Source: Chloroflexota bacterium (GTDB lineage: Bacteria > Chloroflexota > FW602-bin22 > JAMCYS01). From it: 8,139 bases of DNA. Location: positions 1 through 8,139 of the forward strand of contig JAJZQK010000117.1 of the NCBI GenBank assembly GCA_021847625.1. The letters are read 5' to 3'. The notes below the pieces were generated by a model. That model did no database searches, was not told the origin of the DNA, and was given only the letters and a program-made list of their open reading frames with translations. How positions within the stretch are numbered: the stretch's first letter is position 1; each line of letters begins with the position of its first letter. Of this stretch, positions 1-5,965 are shown in pieces. Position numbers and translations under genes: made by a program.

Positions 1-1763
1 TCGGAGAGGACGGTGAGGACGATGCGCTCGCGGTTGGGCTCGCCGCGGGCGAGGGCCTGGGCGAACTTCGTTGCCTGGTCGAGCGTGATGTTCGCCGGCA
101 GCGGCGGTTCGAACGGGTCGACCACGGCCTCCACGATGACCGGCCCCTCGGTGTTCAGCGCCTTCTCGATCACTGCCCCGCAGTCAGCGGGATCGTCGAC
201 CGTGAACCCGGTGCCGCCACAGGCGCGGGCGAAGGCGGCGAAGTCGATGGGCTCGAGCTCGATGCCATACTCCGGCCGGCCCTGGAAGACCATCTGCTCC
301 CACCTGATCTGGCCGAGAATGTTGTTCTTGGCGATCACTATCTTGATGGGCAGGTGGTACTTCACCGCCGTGGAGAACTCGGCCATCAGCATCGAGAAGC
401 CGCCGTCGCCGACGTAGGCGACGACCTGCCGGTGGGGATGGGCGATCTGGGCGCCGACGGCGTAGGGCAGGCCGTTGGCCATCGTCGCCAGCATGCCCGA
501 GAGCGAGAACATCTGCCCCCGCCTGATCGGGATTTGCCGGGCCACCCAGGTGGCGATGGTGCCGCTGTCGGAGATGACGATGGCGTCGTCGCGCAGGCGC
601 TTGCCGATCTCCCAGGCCACCACCTGCGGTTTCAGCGGCTTGGCGCTGTTCGTCCCGCGCTGCTCCATCAGCTGCCACCAATCCTTCGTCCTCTTCTGCG
701 CCTTCTCCAGGAAGCCGCGGTCGCTCTTGCGGTCGAGCATCGGCAGCAGGGCCTGCAGGGTGCGGCGGCTATCGCCGACCAGCCCCAGCTCCACGGGATA
801 GCGCAGGCCGATGCGCTGGGGATCGATGTCGAGCTGCACCCCCCGCGCCTGGCCAGGCTTGGGCAGGAACTCGATGTAGGGGAACGAGGTGCCGATCATG
901 AACAGGGTGTCGCACTCCTCCATCGCCGTCTGCGAGGGTTTGGTGCCCACCAGGCCGAGGCCGCCGGTGGTGAAGGGGCTGTTATCGGGCACGCAGGCCT
1001 TGCCGAGCAAGGGCTTGATGATCGGCCCGGCCAGCTTGTCGGCGAGCTCCTCGAGTTCGGCCGTGGCGTCGAGCGCCCCTCGCCCGGCCAGGATGACGAC
1101 CTTCTTGCCGGCGTTGAGGATATCGGCCGCGCGGCGGATCTGGCTCTCGTCCGGCAGCGGGGCCAGGCCGGCGAAGGCCTGCGAGGTGTGCCCCGGGACG
1201 TTGCGCTGGGAGCGCTCGCCCCCGCCGGTGGCCTCCTGGAAGTCGATCGGGATGGTGATATGGGCTACGCCCCGGCCGCTCAGCGCCGTGCGGCAGGCCA
1301 GATCGACGGTGTTGCACACGTGGGCGGGACCCATTATGCGGGCGTCGTAGAGGCTGACGTTGCTGAAGAGCTTGTCCAGCTCCACGTCCTGCTGGGTGAA
1401 GGTGTTCAATACGTCGTGGTACTGCATGCCTGTGATGGCGAGCACCGGCTGGCCGTCCATCATGGCGTCGTAGAGGCCGTTCAGAAGGTGAATGCCGCCG
1501 GGCCCCGAGGTAGCGACGCAGACGCCGAGCTTGCCCGTGAACTTGGCGTAAGCGCAGGCGGCGAAGGCCGCCCCCTCCTCGTGCCGGACGTGGATGAAGC
1601 GGATCTTATCCCGCGCCCGGCGCAGGGCCTCGATAACGCCGTCGACGCCATCGCCTGGAATGCCGAAAATGGTGTCGACCCCCCACTCGGTCAGCGCCTC
1701 GACTAACGTGTCAGAAGCAGTCTTTGGCCGTTCCCCCAAGGTATCAACGTCGCTCTGTGCCAT
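1..1763 (-). CDS. PoxB-like thiamine pyrophosphate enzyme (pyruvate oxidase / pyruvate:quinone oxidoreductase family), C-terminus cut by window edge
   Basis: The minus strand reads open for 587 codons from ATG at 1763 to the left edge, so the stop lies outside. The start has GGGAGG (1769-1774) five bases upstream. Seen: an N-terminal TPP domain with FGIPGDGVDGVIEAL (33-47) and RHEEGAAFAA (60-69), whose Glu62 is the expected cofactor-activating glutamate; a central domain (about 200-345) with LDIDP (311-315) and the LVGDSRRTLQALLP block typical of PoxB relatives; and a C-terminal TPP domain with GDGG (452-455) and KNN (479-481), the Mg/TPP motif. E. coli PoxB is about 572 residues, so little is missing, and its membrane-binding C-terminal peptide cannot be judged here. 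Family members convert pyruvate to acetate and CO2 using FAD and a quinone or oxygen. The substrate is inferred; acetolactate synthase-like or other 2-oxoacid decarboxylases remain possible. It is transcribed away from the HesB-like gene. Confidence 0.88.
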   Translation of the reverse strand, partial: MAQSDVDTLGERPKTASDTLVEALTEWGVDTIFGIPGDGVDGVIEALRRARDKIRFIHVRHEEGAAFAACAYAKFTGKLGVCVATSGPGGIHLLNGLYDAMMDGQPVLAITGMQYHDVLNTFTQQDVELDKLFSNVSLYDARIMGPAHVCNTVDLACRTALSGRGVAHITIPIDFQEATGGGERSQRNVPGHTSQAFAGLAPLPDESQIRRAADILNAGKKVVILAGRGALDATAELEELADKLAGPIIKPLLGKACVPDNSPFTTGGLGLVGTKPSQTAMEECDTLFMIGTSFPYIEFLPKPGQARGVQLDIDPQRIGLRYPVELGLVGDSRRTLQALLPMLDRKSDRGFLEKAQKRTKDWWQLMEQRGTNSAKPLKPQVVAWEIGKRLRDDAIVISDSGTIATWVARQIPIRRGQMFSLSGMLATMANGLPYAVGAQIAHPHRQVVAYVGDGGFSMLMAEFSTAVKYHLPIKIVIAKNNILGQIRWEQMVFQGRPEYGIELEPIDFAAFARACGGTGFTVDDPADCGAVIEKALNTEGPVIVEAVVDPFEPPLPANITLDQATKFAQALARGEPNRERIVLTVLS

Positions 1764-1939
1764 TGTCGCCTCCCGTGATCTATGCCGGCAGGATCTCACT
1801 GCGCCCTGGACGCGCGTATGCCCTCTTCTGTGCCTACAGGCGCTTACTCCAACTGTACCATCATCCCCTCAACGCGGCCCTCAACGAAGGACACCAGTCT
1901 CTTTCCCGCTCACAGTGGAGAGTTGTTCGTCCAGCGAAC

Positions 1940-1975
1940 TTGACGGGCAAGCACGTCTATATGGTAAGCTATACA
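1940..1975 (+). promoter_or_regulatory. Candidate promoter region for the HesB-like gene
   Basis: TTGACG at 1940-1945 is a 5/6 match to a sigma70 -35 box. The AT-rich stretch after it offers only imperfect -10 boxes: TAAGCT preceded by TGG at 1962-1970 (spacer 19) or TATACA at 1970-1975 (spacer 24). The AT-rich character is clear but the exact boxes are not. A start here would leave a leader of roughly 150 bases holding the 2092-2123 hairpin. Confidence 0.3.
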
Positions 1976-2091
1976 TAAATATGGCTCGGAGATGGGCAGT
2001 AGTGGCCCGTTTCCGGCCATGAAGCGGGTTCTTTGTCCCGACGGTACGAGTTTGGGGGGAGGTGGGTGGTGTTAGCCGGCCCCCGTCGCGG

Positions 2092-2123
2092 ATTGCTCGC
2101 GCGGGGCGACGAGCGCGAGCAAT
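2092..2123 (+). promoter_or_regulatory. 11-bp perfect hairpin in the leader of the HesB-like gene
   Basis: ATTGCTCGCGC (2092-2102) pairs exactly with GCGCGAGCAAT (2113-2123) around a 10-base loop. The flanking GG and CC could extend it across a two-base TT bulge. It ends five bases before the AAGGAG ribosome binding site, so it could act as an attenuator, a translation-control stem or an operator. Only a short T run follows, so simple intrinsic termination is less likely. Confidence 0.5.
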
Positions 2124-2128
2124 TTCCG

Positions 2129-2134
2129 AAGGAG
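2129..2134 (+). promoter_or_regulatory. Ribosome binding site choosing the TTG start at 2144
   Basis: AAGGAG sits nine bases before TTG at 2144. An in-frame ATG at 2135 directly abuts it with no spacer, so it could hardly be used. The TTG choice also gives a protein beginning MIKITPEA, the usual HesB/IscA N-terminus. Confidence 0.65.
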
Positions 2135-2143
2135 ATGATAGTT

Positions 2144-2431
2144 TTGATCAAGATTACCCCCGAGGCCGTGGAGGCCCTGGAGGCGCTGCGCGAGGATGCG
2201 CTGGCGCACGCGGAAGAACTGCCTACTGATGCCGAACCGACTCTGCGTTTGGTGCTAGGCCGTCAACACGCCCTCGTGATCCTCGACGCGCTGGCCGCGG
2301 ATGACGAGGTCGTCGAGTGCAACGGCCACGCCGTGCTCTGCATCGACCCCGGCGTCGAGGCCGCGCTGGCGGGCACGATCATCGGCGTCGCCCACACCAC
2401 ACACGGAGACCGCCTGGCCTGGGCCGTATAG
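2144..2431 (+). CDS. HesB/IscA-like small protein lacking the canonical cysteines
   Basis: 95 residues from TTG. The start is MIKITPEAVEALEAL, as in HesB/IscA proteins. The rest keeps the fold pattern: LRLVLGRQ in the middle, then DDEVVECNGHAVLCIDPG (54-71) and ALAGTIIGVA, matching the family's 'G..V.VD......L.G..I' run. True IscA/ErpA proteins carry an internal Cys and a C-terminal Cys-Gly-Cys that hold Fe or Fe-S. Here the end is GDRLAWAV with no such motif, and the two cysteines present lie elsewhere. This looks like the cysteine-poor HesB-like branch, whose role is unclear, so cluster assembly should not be assumed. A longer in-frame reading from TTG at 2033 would run through the hairpin and ribosome binding site and is rejected. 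The stop codon is immediately followed by GTG of the next frame. Confidence 0.65.
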   Translation: MIKITPEAVEALEALREDALAHAEELPTDAEPTLRLVLGRQHALVILDALAADDEVVECNGHAVLCIDPGVEAALAGTIIGVAHTTHGDRLAWAV

Positions 2432-2770
2432 GTGAATCGACGACTCCAGACAAGCTATATGATCGGGGCCGCGGTCGTCTGGTATCGCTTCTTTGGCATC
2501 GGCACGCTGCACATCCAGACGGCCGGCATCAACGGCAACAACCGGGCCGCCGAGGAGAGCCTGCAGGGCTTGCCCAACTACCAGGAGATTCACGACAACG
2601 TGGCTGCGTCCCTTCGGCGCTTCCGGCGGGCGATGTCGCCCACCCAGGCCGCGGAAGAGGAGGAGGCCGTGGCCCCGGATGGCCGGGTCATGGGGCAGAT
2701 GCTGAACGAGCTACAGACGATCAGACGCCTGCTGGAGCGCCAGCAGAGCGGACGCAGAGGGTCGGCGTAA
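2432..2770 (+). CDS. C-terminal fragment of a bacterial PH-domain (bPH2-like) protein, probably degenerate
   Basis: 112 codons from a GTG that directly follows the preceding TAG, with no Shine-Dalgarno of its own. Any expression would need reinitiation after the HesB-like gene. Residues 17-33 (WYRFFGIGTLHIQTAGI) resemble the last strands of a bPH2 domain, where 'lGigtl.vqTAG' is typical. They are followed by GLPNYQEIHDNVAASLRRFRR, a charged linker and an amphipathic tail, MLNELQTIRRLLERQQ (90-105), likely a coiled coil. Such proteins usually carry membrane helices and the first half of the PH domain before this point; here they are absent. The preceding bases read better in another frame (STTPDKLYD, 2437-2463), suggesting a frameshift near 2464-2480. 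I infer a 5'-truncated, perhaps frameshifted remnant. It may be a pseudogene, or a small cytosolic protein if translated. Confidence 0.55.
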   Translation: MNRRLQTSYMIGAAVVWYRFFGIGTLHIQTAGINGNNRAAEESLQGLPNYQEIHDNVAASLRRFRRAMSPTQAAEEEEAVAPDGRVMGQMLNELQTIRRLLERQQSGRRGSA

Positions 2771-2778
2771 GCACGCGA

Positions 2779-2809
2779 CCCGGGGCCCCCGTCAGTCGGG
2801 CGCCCCGGG
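2779..2809. terminator. GC-rich hairpin between convergent genes, possible bidirectional terminator
   Basis: The arms at 2779-2791 and 2797-2809 (13 bases each) pair with one mismatch around the loop TCAGT. It lies just after the stop at 2770 and before the converging kinase gene that ends at 2941. No T run follows on either strand, so it is a stem-only terminator candidate. Confidence 0.4.
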
Positions 2810-2865
2810 CAAGCATGCTCCCAACAGGCTACGCTCTCCCCCATGGCAGCTAAACGCAGTATAAG

Positions 2866-2898
2866 CTGTAGGGCAGGGGCTCGTCCCCCGCGCTACAG
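2866..2898 (+). repeat. Dispersed palindrome, CTGTAGGGCAGGGGC family, copy A
   Basis: A 14-base stem (2866-2879 with 2885-2898; 12 pairs, 2 mismatches) closes the loop CTCGT. The first 23 bases differ at one position from 8086-8108. It sits in the convergent intergenic gap. Its origin and role are not known to me; it could be a REP-like element or a transcription-end hairpin. Confidence 0.7.
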
Positions 2899-2940
2899 AT
2901 TGGTCGCCTGCCGGGTGTGACGGGGCGAGTGCTTGCACCC

Positions 2941-4554
2941 TCACGCCAGCGGCAGGGTGAAGGAGAAGGTGCAGCCCTGGCCGGGCTCGCTCTCCACCCA
3001 GATCCGCCCGCCGTGGGCCTCTACCAGGCCCTTGGTGATGTACAGCCCCAGGCCCAGGCCCTCCCGGCCCTCGCCGACGACCTGCACGCGGTAGTAGCGC
3101 TGGAACAACCGCGGCAACTCGGCGGGGGGTATGCCCGGCCCCCGGTCGGCGACGGAGGTGATCACCTCGCCCTCGCCGCCCACCACGGACACCGTCACCG
3201 GCGTCCCCGGCGGGGAGTACTTCAGGGCATTGCCGATGAGGTTCATCAGGATGCGCTCCACCCGCTCCAGGTCGGCCAGGACCGGCGGCGGGTCCGCGGG
3301 CGCGCATATCGCCACGCGCTCGCTGTCGGCCCCGGCTATCAAGCGGGCCTTCATCTCGTTGAGCAGCTCGAACACGTTCACCGGCTCGCGCTGCAGCCTG
3401 ACCTGGCCCCCTTCGCGGCGCGCCGAGTCGACCAGGTCCTGGATCATCACCTTCATCCGGTTGCTGCCGGCGATGATGGCCGCCACGCTGTTGAGCTCCC
3501 CCGCCTCGGTCCCCCTCCTCGCCAGCGCCCGGGCGAGGATCTGGGCCTGGCCGCTGACGATCGTCAGCGGGTGGCGGAGGTCGTGGGAGATGGCCCGGAT
3601 ATCGTCCTCGCGCTGCATCTGCAGCTCTTGCAGGCCCGTGATGTCCGCGAAGGTCGCCACTGCCCCGAGGATACGGCCGCCCGTGGCGCGGATCGGCGCC
3701 GCGCTAGCCGAGAGCCACGTCCGCTTCTCGGCGGCGGGGGGAAGTACGGACATCACCACCGCCCACACCGTCTCCCCCCGCAGCGCCCTGGCCACGGGTG
3801 ACAGCTCGGCCGGGAACGGGCGGCCGTTCTGCGTCTGCGCCTGCCGTCGTCTCAGCCGCTCCGCCAGGGGCAAGAGCCGCTCCTCCGGCGTGTAGCCGAA
3901 GAGGCGCTCGGCCTGAGCGTTCAGCCGCACGATGTCGCCCTCCGGGTCGCAGACGAGGAGGCCCTCGGCGATGGCCATCACCGTCGCCTCCAGCTCGGCC
4001 GCACGCCGTTCCGCCTCCTCGGCCAGCGCCTGGACTCGCATGTTGGCGGTCGCCAGCTCCTCGTTCGCCTGCTGCAACTCGTTCATAAGGCGGTTGCGTC
4101 CCTTGTCCCCCCAGGCTCGCGCGCTCACGTCGCGGACGAGGGCCACGGCGCCGACGATGGTGCCGTCCGCCGCACGCACGGGGCTGACAGACATGCTCAA
4201 GAAGCGGTCGCTCCCCTCCCTTACGGGGGGATAGGCCCATCCTCGGGGGTCTACGACCGGGCGGTCGCCCCGGGGGATGGTGAACCAGAAACGATCCACG
4301 GTCTCCCCACGCAGGGCGCTGGCGAAGGGGCACTCGTCGGGGGGTATCGGGCGGCCGTTCGTGGAGCGCAGACCGAAATCGTCTAATTGCTGGGGAAAGG
4401 ACAGGTCCGAGGTAGGAACCTTGGGCAGGAGGCGGGCGCCGGCCTCGTTGATGGAGACGAGGTAACTCTGGGCGTCAACGACCATCACGCCGTCGGCGCT
4501 ATCGGCTAGGCTGGCGCCAAGAAGTCGCAGCCGGTCTTCCTCTTGTGAGCCCAA
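2941..4554 (-). CDS. Soluble PAS-PAS sensor histidine kinase
   Basis: 537 residues from TTG at 4554, with GAGGGA (4561-4566) six bases upstream. There is no transmembrane helix or signal peptide, so it should sense inside the cell. In order: PAS 1 (about 12-148); a helical, probably coiled-coil linker (152-195); PAS 2 (about 185-310); dimerisation/phosphoacceptor helix with H-box AISHDLRHPL and His324; ATP-binding domain with N-box NLIGNALKYSP (Asn442), G1 DRGPG (470-474), F-box LFQRYYR (483-489) and G2 GLGLGL (499-504). All motifs for autophosphorylation look intact. The family phosphorylates a response regulator Asp, but no regulator is adjacent, making this an orphan kinase here. Both PAS domains share NGRP-x13-GETV at the same spacing (66-86 and 243-263), suggesting internal duplication. 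The signal is unknown and no haem or flavin ligand is obvious. Confidence 0.93.
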   Translation of the reverse strand: MGSQEEDRLRLLGASLADSADGVMVVDAQSYLVSINEAGARLLPKVPTSDLSFPQQLDDFGLRSTNGRPIPPDECPFASALRGETVDRFWFTIPRGDRPVVDPRGWAYPPVREGSDRFLSMSVSPVRAADGTIVGAVALVRDVSARAWGDKGRNRLMNELQQANEELATANMRVQALAEEAERRAAELEATVMAIAEGLLVCDPEGDIVRLNAQAERLFGYTPEERLLPLAERLRRRQAQTQNGRPFPAELSPVARALRGETVWAVVMSVLPPAAEKRTWLSASAAPIRATGGRILGAVATFADITGLQELQMQREDDIRAISHDLRHPLTIVSGQAQILARALARRGTEAGELNSVAAIIAGSNRMKVMIQDLVDSARREGGQVRLQREPVNVFELLNEMKARLIAGADSERVAICAPADPPPVLADLERVERILMNLIGNALKYSPPGTPVTVSVVGGEGEVITSVADRGPGIPPAELPRLFQRYYRVQVVGEGREGLGLGLYITKGLVEAHGGRIWVESEPGQGCTFSFTLPLA

Positions 4555-4632
4555 AACGTCTCCCTCGGGTAAGCCTGGCTAGGCAATGCGGCGCAACGCT
4601 GTTTGAGGGCTTGCTAGAACAGCCTTGGGTCC

Positions 4633-4661
4633 AGTTTAGCAGCCGGTAGCCGTTTAATCAA
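4633..4661 (-). promoter_or_regulatory. Candidate sigma70-type promoter of the histidine kinase
   Basis: On the minus strand, TTGATT (4661-4656) is followed after exactly 17 bases by TAAACT (4638-4633). Each box matches its consensus at four of six positions. Transcription would start near 4626, giving a leader of about 70 bases before the TTG start. Confidence 0.4.
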
Positions 4662-4692
4662 GATGGCAAGATACCTGATTTTGCCAACTAAG

Positions 4693-4721
4693 ATCCTAGA
4701 CAAAGGCACGAGTCCTAGGAT
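4693..4721. repeat. 7-bp inverted repeat upstream of the kinase promoter
   Basis: ATCCTAG (4693-4699) and CTAGGAT (4715-4721) are perfect inverted copies separated by 15 bases. The centre-to-centre distance is about two helical turns, which suits a dimeric regulator. It lies about 30 bases upstream of the candidate -35 box. It could equally be a weak hairpin after the Tp34-like gene. Confidence 0.3.
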
Positions 4722-4910
4722 GGCCTGCAGCTCGGGAGAGAGATTAGTCGCCCGCTACCGCGAGGAGTCGTCGAGGCCTGCTCTCGCCCGACGGTCCCGA
4801 CGAGCGCGGGGGCCCCGTTATCCTCGGAGGCGGATGTCCCCTGGGCAGTAGCAGCCGACGTGAATGGGAACGGCAGCGGGGGTCGGACTCGCTTCGGCGG
4901 ATAGGCCCTC

Positions 4911-5504
4911 TTAGATCGCCGTCTCCCGCTTCGCGCCGGTGATGATGGAGAGAAAGAAGTCCAGGTCCACCGGCTGATTGTAGCGGCGCCCGTTGATGCG
5001 GTCGAGGCGTCGGAACTTGGCATAGTCGATCTTGATGTTGATGCGGTAAGTCCCGTCGCCGGGCATCCTCCAGTTGCGGCCATAGTGGTAAAGCCAGGGG
5101 TGCCAGACATAGTCCTGGCGCAGGGAGCCCACCTCGATGCCGTCGGCGGTGCGGATCGTGACCTGGACGTGCAGGCCCGGGATGAAGCGGCCGTCGACCA
5201 GGTCGCGGACGATCACCATGATGTAGGCGTTCGAGCCACTGGCTTGCTTCCACTCCAGGCGTTCCTGGCCTATGCCGAGCAAGCCCTCGTTCAAGTGCCA
5301 AAGGCCGCCCGCCTGTCTGGCCGTCACCGAGATTTCGTAGCCGTCCACCTGCTTCGTTTCCAGCATCCCCGTCTTCCGCTTCATCGCCTGCAGGGCCGCG
5401 CCGTAGGCCAGGCCCTGCAACTTGGCCAGTTCCAGCTGCTCTGGCGTGGCTTCGCCGGTCGTTTCTATCAAGGGCAGGTTCTCGCGCCGACGCTCCTCAC
5501 TCAT
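4911..5504 (-). CDS. Tp34/P19-like (iron-transport-family) domain protein, no signal peptide
   Basis: 197 residues from ATG at 5504, preceded by GAGGAGG (5514-5520) at a nine-base spacing. An in-frame start 50 codons upstream would cross this site and is not used. Residues 1-50 are polar and helical with no export signal. From about 55 to 190 the sequence follows the Tp34/P19 beta-sandwich pattern: GRFIPGLHVQVTI (105-117), WHPWLYHYGRNWRMPGDGTY (134-153), then FRRLDRINGRRYNQPVDL. P19 proteins are periplasmic copper/iron-binding partners of FTR1-type iron uptake. Here the His-x-Glu metal ligands expected near 94-96 appear to be Tyr94 and Met96, while His135 and His140 remain. No permease is adjacent. 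A cytoplasmic role or altered metal binding is inferred; the assignment is by pattern only. Confidence 0.65.
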   Translation of the reverse strand: MSEERRRENLPLIETTGEATPEQLELAKLQGLAYGAALQAMKRKTGMLETKQVDGYEISVTARQAGGLWHLNEGLLGIGQERLEWKQASGSNAYIMVIVRDLVDGRFIPGLHVQVTIRTADGIEVGSLRQDYVWHPWLYHYGRNWRMPGDGTYRINIKIDYAKFRRLDRINGRRYNQPVDLDFFLSIITGAKRETAI

Positions 5505-5674
5505 CGCTTGCTTCCTCCTCTTGGCACCTGATTTGCGACAGATTGTGAGCCCGCAAAGCGCCGGCTCAACCCTGAATGCTGCAAACTCCGTACCAACGGC
5601 CGGGATGACCACGGCCAAATCCTCGTCAACCGCATCGCCAGTTGGTTGGCACATAGACGAAGTAATGAGTAACG

Positions 5675-5792
5675 GGACTTACGCGGTGGAAGCCGGATTA
5701 ACCGCGGAGGACACAGAGAAAAGGGAGAATGCCCGATTCTTAAAGTCTACTCCGCGGTCTCCGCGGTAATAACCCGTCTACCGCGTAAGTCC
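5675..5792 (+). repeat. 118-bp MITE-like element, copy 1
   Basis: Perfect 13-bp terminal inverted repeats, GGACTTACGCGGT (5675-5687) and ACCGCGTAAGTCC (5780-5792), bound a non-coding interior. The interior holds a GCCGGATTAACCGC block (5692-5705) and AGGGAGAATGCCCGAT (5722-5737), both found exactly in the inverted copy at 7606-7721. Size and ends suit a non-autonomous transposable element or a related palindromic repeat. No clear target-site duplication abuts the ends. Confidence 0.7.
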
Positions 5793-5839
5793 TGTGAGTG
5801 ATCGGCCGTCCCCCGGACGAACCGGGAGTGCCGCCCTGA

Positions 5840-5868
5840 TGTACAGCGCCGCGCCGATGCTCTATAGT
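5840..5868 (+). promoter_or_regulatory. Promoter of the SDR gene
   Basis: TGTACA (5840-5845, 4/6 to the -35 consensus) and TATAGT (5863-5868, 5/6 to the -10) are separated by 17 bases. Transcription would start near 5875, giving a leader of about 90 bases that begins with TCGCAC (5874-5879), able to pair with GTGCGA (5901-5906). This placement excludes an SDR start near 5867. Confidence 0.55.
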
Positions 5869-5965
5869 GGGGGTCGCACGGGGCGGGCCGGCGCTTGGCG
5901 GTGCGATCCGCCGGCAGAGCGTCTTGCCAACCCAGGAATCGGCTGCAAGGAGGATAGACAGGGCA

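Larger units (their letters stand above)
1764..2143. other. Divergent intergenic region between the TPP enzyme and HesB-like gene
   Basis: About 380 bases without a convincing gene. It holds the Shine-Dalgarno of the minus-strand TPP enzyme (GGGAGG, 1769-1774), an AT-rich stretch at 1957-1983 in otherwise GC-rich DNA, and a hairpin at 2092-2123. I saw no good minus-strand promoter for the TPP enzyme. Short plus-strand frames here have no ribosome binding site or family resemblance. Confidence 0.6.
4555..4910. other. Intergenic region between the Tp34-like gene and histidine kinase
   Basis: About 355 bases with no convincing gene. It contains the kinase ribosome binding site (4561-4566), a plausible kinase promoter (4633-4661) and an inverted repeat (4693-4721). 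The part next to the kinase is less GC-rich than the flanking genes. A 62-codon plus-strand frame at 4663-4851 has arginine-rich, low-complexity sequence and no ribosome binding site, so I do not call it. Confidence 0.55.
5505..5965. other. Intergenic region between Tp34-like gene and SDR
   Basis: About 460 bases between divergent genes. It contains the minus-strand ribosome binding site (5514-5520), the MITE-like element (5675-5792), the SDR promoter (5840-5868) and the SDR leader. No separate gene is supported. I saw no clear minus-strand promoter for the Tp34-like gene. Confidence 0.6.

Noticed and set aside
354..1706. 450-codon plus-strand open frame
   Set aside because: It is antisense to the TPP enzyme, whose minus-strand frame has clear family motifs from end to end. 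The plus-strand translation is low-complexity (Gly, His, Ala, Arg) with no domain, as expected for a high-GC shadow.
1724..1978. 84-codon plus-strand frame before the HesB-like gene
   Set aside because: It overlaps the start of the TPP enzyme and has no ribosome binding site or family resemblance.
2917..3801. 294-codon plus-strand open frame
   Set aside because: It is antisense to the kinase catalytic region. There is no ribosome binding site or recognisable domain.
4663..4851. 62-codon plus-strand frame between kinase and Tp34-like gene
   Set aside because: It is arginine-rich with no motif or ribosome binding site, and it overlaps the inverted repeat in the kinase's upstream region.
5505..5654. 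50-codon N-terminal extension of the Tp34-like protein
   Set aside because: It would cover the GAGGAGG ribosome binding site at 5514-5520, and its sequence shows neither a signal peptide nor family resemblance.
5867..5965. 33-codon N-terminal extension of the SDR from GTG
   Set aside because: The GTG lies inside the -10 box of the likely promoter. The ATG at 5966 gives the normal SDR N-terminus and has a ribosome binding site.
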